Source of the DNA: Isoetes taiwanensis
Taxonomy: Eukaryota > Streptophyta > Lycopodiopsida > Isoetales > Isoetaceae
Assembly: GCA_021234155.1 (NCBI GenBank)
Contig: JAJEKV010000490.1
Location: 1 to 64,000 of the forward strand
Length of the DNA: 64,000 nucleotides
Direction: 5' to 3'
In this document: in pieces, positions 56,310 through 64,000 of the stretch
Numbering within the stretch: position 1 is the first letter of the stretch
Layout: each line of letters begins with the position of its first letter
Translations under genes and position numbers: made by a program
Notes under the pieces: model-generated
Told to the model about the DNA's origin: nothing
Seen by the model: the letters and a program-made list of their open reading frames with translations, nothing else
Databases searched by the model: none

Positions 56310-57786
56310 TTTTTGTGCATTTAATACCCTTTCCCTTTCCTTTGCTTTTTGCTCTATCCCGTGTTTCCCTATTTTCCTCATTATCCTACACACTTTCCCT
56401 TTTCCTTTTCCTCTTTTTCTTATTTTTCTCACACGTTATCTTTTTTTCTTCTCCCCTTTTTCTTTTTTTTAGCCCCCTTCTCCCTCCCCTTCCCTTTCCC
56501 TTTCCCTTTCCCTTTTCCTTTCCCTTCCCATTTCCCTTTTTCTGATAGGCTTTTTCTCTTCCCTTTTTATCTTTTTCCGCCCTTTCTATTTTTCCCTTTA
56601 CTTTTCCCCTTTCTTTTCATTTTCTCTTTCCCTTTTCCCATGCCCTTTTTTCTTCTCTCTTCCCCACCTTTTCGTCTGGCCCTTTTCTTCCTTTCCCCAC
56701 CATCTTCCTCTTTATCTTGTGCTCTTTTTCCCATCTCTTTTCCCATTTTTCTCTTCCCTTTTCTTAGTGCCTTTCTTCCCTTCCTCGCTTTCCGCTTCCC
56801 TTTTCTTTTTCCTTTCCCTTTCCTTTTCATCCCTTCCCCACCCTTTCGCTTTTCTCCGTGCCCTTTTTTTGCTTTCCCTTTTCTCATTCCTTTTCATTTT
56901 CGCTTTCCCTTTCTCTTTTCTTATGCCTCTTTCTATTCACATTTCTCCATCTATTTTATGTGCCCCTTTTCTTTTTTTTTACCATCTTCCTCTGCCTTTT
57001 CCCCCTTCCACTTTCCCTATTTCTCCCTTTTTTTTCCCTTTTCCATGCTCTTTTCCCTTCATTTTTTTCCTTTTCTCACCCTTTCCCTCTTCCCTTTTTT
57101 TTCGTGCCCTTTTCCCCTTCCACTATTCCTTTTTTTCCATTCCATACTCTCCACCCGTTTCCTGTTCCTCTTTCCCCCCTCCATTTTCCTCATTTTCCCA
57201 CCATTTCCCTCTTTTTTTTTTCTCGATACCTTTTTCTCTTCCCGTTTCCCATTTCTTTTTCTTTTTCCCCTTCCTGTCCCTTTTCTAATGTCATTTTTCC
57301 CTTTCCTTCTCCTCTTTCCTCACTATTTTCTTTCTAACCTTTTCCCTTCCTTTTTTCGATGCCTTATTTTCGCTTCTCTTTCCTCTTTCTTCATCCTTTC
57401 CATCTTCCCCTTTTTTGCATGCTCTTTTCCCCTTCTCTTTTGCCCCTTTCCTCGTGCCCTTTTTCTAGGTTCCCTTTTCCAATTTCCATCTCCCTTTTCC
57501 TTTTTTCCTTTCCCTTTCCCTCATCCAATGCGCTTTGTTCGTTCCCTTTTCCCGCCCTTTTCCTGTTCATCTTTTCCTCCTCCTTTTCCCACCCTTTCCC
57601 TCTTTACCTTTTTTCGATGCCTTTTTATCTTCCTTTTTTCCCTTTCTTTTTCTTTTCCCCTTTCGCTTTCCCTTTTTCCATGCCATTTTCCCCTTCCCTT
57701 CTCCTCTTTCCTCACCTTTTCTCTCTAACCTTTTCCCTTCCTCTTTTTGATGCTCTCTTTTCATTTCTCTTTTCCTCTTTCTCTTT
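56310..57786 (+). repeat. 1.5-kb polypyrimidine tract
   Basis: Almost continuous C/T built from irregular CCCTTTTCC/CTTTTTCCC units, with rare A or G, often as CATGCC or CGATGCC. It gives long open frames of Phe/Pro/Leu/Ser (for example 56349-57728, 459 codons, and overlapping frames), because pure pyrimidine codons contain no stops. These are not genes. The complementary strand is poly-purine and gives Lys/Arg/Glu/Gly frames for the same reason. Confidence 0.95.
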
Positions 57787-58168
57787 TGTGCCTGTTGCCA
57801 GTTACAGGTTATTGAAGATGAAAGCCATACTCTTCTGAGTTGCCCTGCTTTTGAGATAGTCTGGAATCATTTTTTGACCTTAGCATTCCATTCCACGCTT
57901 TCACAACTTCTCAGAGCACCATCTGTGCATGACTTGGCATTATATATACTTGAGGTTCTAGATAAACGTCGGCAATTACTGAGCCCTCAGTAGTCATTAT
58001 CTCCGCTTGTCTAGTATCATCATTACTGCAAAGGTTTTTCCCTTGAAAACCATTCGAGGCAGGGGTTTTTTAATCCTAGTAGTAATGATTGTACTAGCCC
58101 ATTGTATGGGTCCCATGACCTATTGGTCTTCTTGGACGTTAAAAAAAACTATTCTATTCTATTCTTTC
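57787..58168 (+). mobile_element. 5'-truncated LINE 3' end with (ATTCT)n tail
   Basis: 57787-57993 encodes CACCQLQVIEDESHTLLSCP, then AFEIVWNHFLTLAFHS and a further 30 residues, the same C-x2-C-x9-H-x4-C finger as at 16.74 kb. It ends at TAG 57991-57993. The 3' untranslated part has GGTTTTTCCCTTGAAAACC and GGGGTTTTTTAATCC (58031-58072, shared with E elements) and TTGGACGTTAAAAAAAACT, followed by ATTCT repeats. It starts abruptly in the polypyrimidine tract, consistent with truncated target-primed insertion. Confidence 0.8.
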
Positions 58169-58212
58169 TTCACCCTTTCCCTCTTCTTTTTTTTCATATG
58201 CCCTTTCCCCAT
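58169..58212 (+). repeat. short polypyrimidine piece
   Basis: CTTTCCCTCTTC and T-rich sequence, a fragment of the large pyrimidine tract left between two LINE insertions. Confidence 0.8.
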
Positions 58213-58671
58213 TACCTCAGAATTGAAACAGGTCGCTGGAGGGTGAATGGCGGGCACGGGATCCCCAGGGAGGAAAGGATATGTCAGTGTTGTGAGATCC
58301 ACGTGATAGAGGATGAGCACCATGCCCTCCAGCAGTGCCCAGCATATGCCCATGTCCATCTTAGATGCTCTGACACACCGCTACATCAGTTACTCGCATC
58401 ACCTATGGTAGCGCGACTGGGAGCTTACATCCTGCAGATTTCGGCCGTCAGACTTGCTCTTCTGGGGCATGGTATTTGAGAGCCTACTGTTAGGGTTTTT
58501 CCTCCCAAGTGGGGGTTTTTTTTATCCCGGTAGTAGGGTTCTACTGTACAGTTACATTGTTTGTTTTTGGTGTTGGGGTTTTTGGATTTTTTGCCTGTTC
58601 TCTGCATGTACCGTCTCATAGGCCTCTGGCCTCCGTGGACGTTAAAATAAACTTCCTTCCTTCCTTCCTTT
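58213..58671 (+). mobile_element. second 5'-truncated LINE 3' end with (TTCC)n tail
   Basis: 58213-58479 encodes YLRIETGRWRVNGGHGIPRE, then ERICQCCEIHVIEDEHHALQ and QCPAYAHVH. This is the 'GRW......PREER.C..C' block and finger found in the 12.7-17 kb LINE. 3' untranslated: GGGTTTTTCCTC and GGGGGTTTTTTTTATCCCGG, then ATAGGCCTCTGGCCTCC (hairpin), GGACGTTAAAATAAACT and TTCC repeats. Again it is embedded in pyrimidine-rich DNA. Confidence 0.85.
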
Positions 58672-59044
58672 CCCTTTTGCCCTTCCCCTCGTGCCCTTTT
58701 TCCAGGTTCCGTTTTCTCCTATCCATCTCCCTTTTTCTTTTTTTTCTTTCTCTTTCTCTTTCCCTTTTCCCATGCGCTTTGTTTGTTCACTTCTTCCCAC
58801 CCTTTTCCCTTACTTTTTTTCTCCTTTTCCCACTCTTTCCTTCTTCCCCTTTTTCCGTTGCCCTTTTCCCTTCCCTTCCTCCCTCTCTATTTCTATTCTT
58901 TTTTTCATTTTTCCCATGCCATTTTTCCTTCCCTTTTTCTTTTTCTTTGTCCTTTTCATCTTCCCTTTTTTTCCAAACCCCTTTTTCCCTTCCCTTTTCC
59001 CTTTTACCTGTGCCTTTCCTCCCCTTTCCTTTTCCTTTTCCCTT
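58651..59044 (+). repeat. polypyrimidine tract, second block
   Basis: Same CCCTTTTCC-type composition as 56.3-57.8 kb, with CATGCC, CATGCG and GTTGCCC interruptions. The 58509-59111 frame over it is a composition artefact. Confidence 0.93.
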
Positions 59045-59526
59045 AAGAGATCAAATTATAACTAATCACGATAGTGGGAAGTCTTGCTATAAATCTTGGC
59101 TTTCAGTTTGAATCAAATGATCTCAGCCATTTAAATTAGGGCTTTGATCCATTCAATACAGTATAACATCTATATATAGTAATAAAAGCAAAATGTAGTT
59201 TGTGCAGAGCATCTCGGCCGTCAATTTCTTTTCCCACAACTTTCATTTTGGACCGTCAGATCATGACTATTCTTATTGTAACCTCTATGTCGACCTCTTC
59301 TTAGGCGTTGCGGTTATTGAGGAGTCTGGTAGATTTCTAGGATGCACCATTCCGGCTGGGTGATTCTTGCTCACGGCTTTTCCAGAGCATCAATTTTCCT
59401 GCCCTCAAATCGCTTCCTTTGGGATCTTTTTTCCTTGCTCTTGCATCATTTTCGCTTCCATAGCCTCATTCCTTTTCTAGGCAAGGGTAATTAGAGTACA
59501 TCTCTAGGTCCGTCCGAAATTGTTTG
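59045..59526. other. spacer before the 1.73-kb array
   Basis: No gene seen. Mixed composition. Confidence 0.5.
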
Positions 59527-61253
59527 CCAAATACGTTTCTCATTTCCGGTAGCATGCTATACAAGGTTTTGGATTTCTTGCAATGGAGCTTTGGGAGCGG
59601 CCATGACTGAAGATAAGAGCCATTTTCTGTCCACGGTTCCTTCTTCTTTTGGGCATGGCATATATGGTTTCGACAGCAGCACCTTTTATGGTAACAAAAG
59701 TCGATTTGGCTCGCCCTTACCCGGCTACATTCTTACGCGGTCTCGGGGATTGTGGTACGTGGATCGGCGCCTTCAACAAGCTCTTTCGCAAGTTTAGGTT
59801 TTGTTATATCTTTGGATTTTTCAAGCATCAAAGAAGGGGTTAAACTTGCCCAAAGAAGAATTTCAGGTATTGTGTGACTTGATTTACGGTTTCCAAGTTT
59901 GCTCACCTCCATAAGGTATATTTGTTATCTGCAAAAATTGAACCCATCCGCTTGGCATATCATGTTTGAATCTGAGTAATCCATCTGTTATTCAACATTT
60001 GATCTTTGGCAAAGCAATGCTTTGATTTATTGTCATATGTTCTTGGCTTTTCGAACTTTTCTAAAGCTCTATCTTATGGCGTTCTTTTTATTGATTTGAT
60101 GTAGAAGCTTACGCGTTTCTGCATCCTCTCACAATTTCTTGGATCCGGTTAAAAATTTTAAATCATATTCCCTACCCAAAAAAGCAAATCCGCTGGAAAT
60201 CTTCTAATCTTTTGGAAACTTGGACAAATCCGGTGTTACATTGTAAGTTTTGAAACCTTTTCAAGTTCTAAATTTTTGTAAGCACTCATTCCGGCAACAT
60301 GACATATATTGTTTAGGTTTATTGAGTGGAGCTTTGGGCGACCATGCACGAAAGCATTGACATCTTTGTTCGGACTCGACTTCTAAAGCGTGGTGAAGAT
60401 CCGAATTGGAAAGGAACCACTTTTTAGCTGCGATTTTCTTGTGGTTTATAGCTCATGCCTTCACCTTTTGGTCGAGCGGTCGCGGAAAAAGCAATGGATG
60501 CTATTCTGACCGGAGATCTCCACCATCGATGGCATTGCCATAGCTTCTCTGTTGCACTCTTTTATTCTCATATATTGGTTGCCCTTACGCATCGTTGGCG
60601 GATCCGAAATTGATCTCTCTATATATGCTCGGGGAACTTCGATTTGCGAATGTCAATGCCTTTGTTGTGCGAGATAATAAGTCGGTCGGTACTTCATAAA
60701 ATTGCATCTTTTATTTTAAAAAGGGTTCTTGTTGATGGTCTTGCCATTTTATTATCAAAATGATTGTATTTGTATGTTGCAAGAGCCTACATTTGAAGCA
60801 TGAAAGGGCTGATTATTTAGAAAGTAATGAATTAGGGAACAAAACGCATCTCAAAATTTGTCCTTTTTGTTGTTATTTGTAACATGCTTGAGCAAAGCGA
60901 GATAGTCCTTGACAATGTAAAGCATGACGGGATGAGATTCTAATTTTTTTTCTTAAATTCTTATTGCGGACTACGGATAGACTTGGGAATATAATGGATG
61001 GAGATGAAGATTTGAAGGTTGAGACTCTTTGCCAAGGTACAAAGATTCATATAGTGGGCATTGTAATGCATAGGATCTCATTCGGAGGCAAAAGAAAGAT
61101 ATGAGATATATTCAAAGTTATCTGAAGCTTCGGCAATAGAGTCGGAACTTCGTTAATAGCATTCAAAAGGTTCCTTGACCTCGCGGGTGATAAGCTAACA
61201 GGAAAAGCTTATGCAGAGGCCTTTATTCCCAACTCCCTGCGTTAAGAAGCATG
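59527..61253 (+). repeat. 1.73-kb tandem repeat, unit 1
   Basis: The unit begins at CCAAATACGTTTCTCATTTC. Units start at 59527, 61254 and 62988, so the period is 1727-1734 bases. Inside, two stretches are coding-like. Near the start are frames such as MGAAMTEDKSHF...SFGHGI. About 800 bases in, a segment reads FIEWSFGATMHESIDI in some copies and later AEKAMDAISDLEISTIDG then IAIASLLHSFILIYWLPL, which is hydrophobic like a membrane helix. Frames are broken in every unit. Could be a tandem family of gene-derived pseudogenes. Not identified. Confidence 0.8.
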
Positions 61254-62987
61254 CCAAATACGTTTCTCATTTCCGGTAGCATGCTATACAAGGTTTTGGA
61301 TTTCTTGCAATGGAGCTTTGGGAGCGGCCATGACTGAAGATAAGAGCCATTTTCGTCCCACGGTTCTTGCTTCTTTTGGGCATGGCATATGTGGTTTCGG
61401 CAATGGCAGCACCTTTTATGGTAACAAATTCGGATTTGGCTCGCCCTTGCCAGCTACATTCTTACGCCCGGTCTCGGAGATTGTGTGGCGTGGATCGGCG
61501 CCTTCAACCACGCTGTTACGCAAGTTTAGGTTTTTGTTATATCTTTGGATTTTTCAAGCATCAAAAGAAGGGGTTCGCTTGCCCAAAGAAGAATTTCAGG
61601 TATTCTGTGACTTGATTTATGGTTTCCAAGTTTGCTCACCTCCATAAGGTATATTTGTTATCTGCAAAAATTGAACCCATCCGCTTGGCATATCATGTTT
61701 GAGTCTGAGTAATCCATCTGTTATATCAACATTTGATCTTTGGCAAAGCAATGCTTTGATTTATTGTCATGTGTTCTTTGCTTTTTCCGAACTTTTCTAA
61801 AGCTCTATCTTATGGCGTTCTTTTTATTGATTTGCGGTAGAGCTTACTGCGTTCCTGCATCCTCTCACAATTTCTTGGATCGAGTTAAAAACTTTTAAAT
61901 CATATTCCCTACCCAGCAAGCAAATCCGTCTGGAAATCTTCTAATCTTTTGGAAACTTGGACAAATCCGGTGTTACATTGTAAGCATTGAAAGCTTTTCA
62001 AGTTCTAAATTTTTGTAAGCACTCATTCCAAGCAACATGACATATATTGTTTAGGTTTATTGAGTGGAGCTTTGGAGCGACCATGCACGAAAGCATTGAC
62101 ATCTTGTTGGACTTAGAAAGCGGTGAGAAGATCCGAATTGGAAAGGAACCACTTTTTAGCCTGCGATTTTCTTGTGGTTTGTAGCTCATGCCTTCGTTTT
62201 TGGTTGAGCGGTGCGGAAAAAGCAATGGATGCTATTTCTGACTTGGAGATCTCCACCATCGATGGCATTGCCATAGCTTCTCTGTTGCATTCTTTTATTC
62301 TCATATATTGGTTGCCCTTATACGCATTGTTGGCAGATCGAAATGGGCCGATCTCTCTATATGCTCGGGGAACTTCGATTTGCGAATGTCCAATGCCTCT
62401 GTTGTGCGGATAATAAGTCGGTCGGTACTTCATAAAATTGCATCTTTTTGTTGCAAAAGGGTTCTTTTTCGATTGGTCTTGCCATTTTATTATCCAAAAT
62501 GATTGTATTTGTATGTTGCAAGAGCCTATCTATTGAAGCATGAAAGGGCTGATTATTTAGAAAGTAATGAATTAGGAACAAACGCATCTCGAAATTGTCC
62601 TTTTATTGTTATTTGTAACATGCTTGAGCAAGCAGATAGTCCTTCAAACAATGTAAAGCGCGGACGAGGGATGAGATTCTAATTTTTTCCTTAAATTCTT
62701 ATTGGAGACTACGGATAGACTTGGGGATATAATGGATGGAGATGAAGATTTGAAGGTTGAGGCTCCGCCAAGGTACAAAGATTCATATAGTGGGCATTGT
62801 AATGCATAGAATCTCATTCAGAGGCAAAAGAAAGATATGAGATATATTCAAAGTTATACGAAGCTTCGACAATAGAGTCGAACTACGGTTAATAGCATTC
62901 AAAAGGTTCCTTGACCTCGCGGTGATAAGCTAACAGGAAAAGCTTATGCAGAGGCCTTTATTCCCAACTCCTAGCGTTAGAAGCATG
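61254..62987 (+). repeat. 1.73-kb tandem repeat, unit 2
   Basis: Closest to an open version. 61318-61647 gives 109 codons (MGAAMTEDKSHFRPTV to QVCSPP). 62123-62413 gives 96 codons containing AEKAMDAISDLEISTIDG and a hydrophobic IASLLHSFILIYWLPLYALL. Differences from units 1 and 3 are mostly single-base indels and CTG/ACG-type changes. Confidence 0.8.
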
Positions 62988-64000
62988 CCAAATCGTTTCT
63001 CATTTCCGGTAGCATGCTATACAAGGTTTTGGATTTCTTGCAATGGAGCTTTGGGGGCTGGCCATGGTGAAGATAAGAGCCATTTTACGTCCGGTTCTTG
63101 CTTCTTTTGGGCATGGCATATGTGGTTTCGGCGCCGAACACCTTTTATGGTAACAAAAGTCGGTTGGCTCGCCCTTGCCGGCCTACATTCTTACGCCCGT
63201 CTCGGGGATTGTGGGCGTGGATCGGGCGCCTTCAACAGCTCTTACGCAAGTTTAGGTTTTGTTATATCTTTGGATTTTCAAGCATCAAAGAAGGGTTCGC
63301 TTGCCCAAAGAAGAATTTCAGGTATTGTGTGACTTGATTTCACGGTTTTCAAGTTTGCTCCGTCCATAAAGTATATTTGTTATACGCAAAAATTGAACCC
63401 ATCCGCTTGGCATATCATGTTTGAATCTGAGTAATCCATACGTTATTCAACATTTGATCTTTGGCAAAGCAATGCTTTGATTTATTGTCATGTATTCTTT
63501 GCTTTTTCGAACTTTTTCTAAAGCTCTATCTTATGGCGTTTTTTTATTGATTTGCGGTAGAGCTTCATTGCGTTCACGCATCCTCTCACAATTTCTTGGA
63601 TCGAGTTAAAACTTTTTAAATAATATTCCCTACCCACCAAGCAAAAGCCGTGCGGAAATCTTCGATCTTTTGGAAACTTGGACAAATCGATTGTTACATT
63701 GTAAGCATTGAAACCTTTTCAAGTTCTAAATTTTTGTAAGCACTCATTCCAGCAACATGACATATATTGTTTAGGTTTATTGAGTGGAGCTTTGGAGCGA
63801 CCATGCACGAAAGCATTGACATCTTACATTGGGATTTCGAAAAGCGGGTGGAAGATCCGAATTGGAAAGGAACCACTTTTTTAGCTGCGATTTTCTTGTG
63901 GTTTGTAGCTCATGCCTTCACGTTTTGGTCGAGCAGTGCGGAAAAAGCAATGGATGCTATTTACGACTTGAGATCTCCACTATCGATGGCATTGCCATAG
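62988..64000 (+). repeat. 1.73-kb tandem repeat, unit 3 (cut by the window edge)
   Basis: Continues to the right edge. The last frame (63767-64000) is open at the edge and reads FIEWSFGATMHESIDILHWD then FLAAIFLWFVAHAFTFWSSS, a hydrophobic segment after an acidic one, the best view of this part of the unit. The array probably continues beyond the window. Confidence 0.8.

Noticed and set aside
56567-56887. Lys/Arg/Gly-rich frames on the minus strand of the pyrimidine tract
   Set aside because: The complement of the same low-complexity tract. No domain, and similar frames occur in every register.
56349-57728. 459-codon open frame rich in Phe, Pro, Leu and Ser
   Set aside because: It arises because the DNA is almost pure pyrimidine, and pyrimidine-only codons cannot be stops. 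Overlapping frames are equally long.
62357-62587. Minus-strand frames in the 1.73-kb array
   Set aside because: Antisense to the better-supported plus-strand traces and not kept open in the other units.

Overview
The window looks like a transposon-rich land-plant nuclear region, most likely a fern or another non-seed vascular plant (inference). The evidence is an intronless PLS-type pentatricopeptide (PPR) gene with a run of 31-residue S-type repeats, a plant-style receptor-like kinase with plant introns, a Ty3/gypsy chromodomain, an LTR with the plant initiator-tRNA primer site TGGTATCAGAGC, and Helitron 3' ends. No bacterial or organellar gene clusters, rRNA genes or convincing tRNA genes were seen.

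Layout. 0-7.6 kb: end of a Ty3 chromovirus (chromodomain, then a probable LTR start), a 4.0-kb non-autonomous terminal-inverted-repeat transposon carrying repeated hairpin modules, and a decayed LINE with a (TTCTA)n tail. 7.6-20.4 kb: a nest of retroelements. A long T/C-rich non-coding element appears to be split inside its (CT)n tract by a 4.4-kb non-L1 LINE and a tRNA-headed SINE. The LINE itself is interrupted in its reverse transcriptase by two tandem copies of a short element, called E here; a third E copy lies at 19.8-20.4 kb. 20.4-30.2 kb: an LTR retrotransposon without visible coding capacity, holding two foldback MITEs, an L1-type LINE fragment and one unrecognised ORF. 30.2-34.8 kb: direct duplications without genes. 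34.8-36.8 kb: a frameshifted receptor-like kinase and a broken secreted or membrane-protein exon, both on the minus strand. 37.1-40.9 kb: an intact PPR ORF and its decayed partial duplicate. 41.3-46.4 kb: a transposase-like pseudogene, a TA-flanked MITE, an FCP1/HAD-like phosphatase gene and a Ulp1-like protease fragment. 46.6-48 kb: GT/CA-rich arms around a cluster of CG-rich palindromes. 49-50.3 kb: a 643-bp tandem duplication. 50.9-52.0 kb: Helitron remnants, followed by an intact 154-codon orphan ORF. 53.1-53.8 kb: transposon-like ORFs. 56.3-59.0 kb: a very long polypyrimidine tract with two LINE 3' ends embedded. 59.5-64 kb: a 1.73-kb tandem array that runs off the right edge.

Few genes look functional. 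The best candidates are the PPR ORF (37.1 kb), the orphan ORF (52.1 kb) and perhaps the HAD-like gene (44-45.5 kb). The rest is layered transposition, and the nesting gives a relative chronology. The most interesting signals are an array of palindromic CCACC..GGGTGATGC repeats, a LINE/SINE/E-element group that shares 3' ends and sits in pyrimidine microsatellites, and an interrupted kinase in which most breaks are single-base changes inside otherwise conserved exons.
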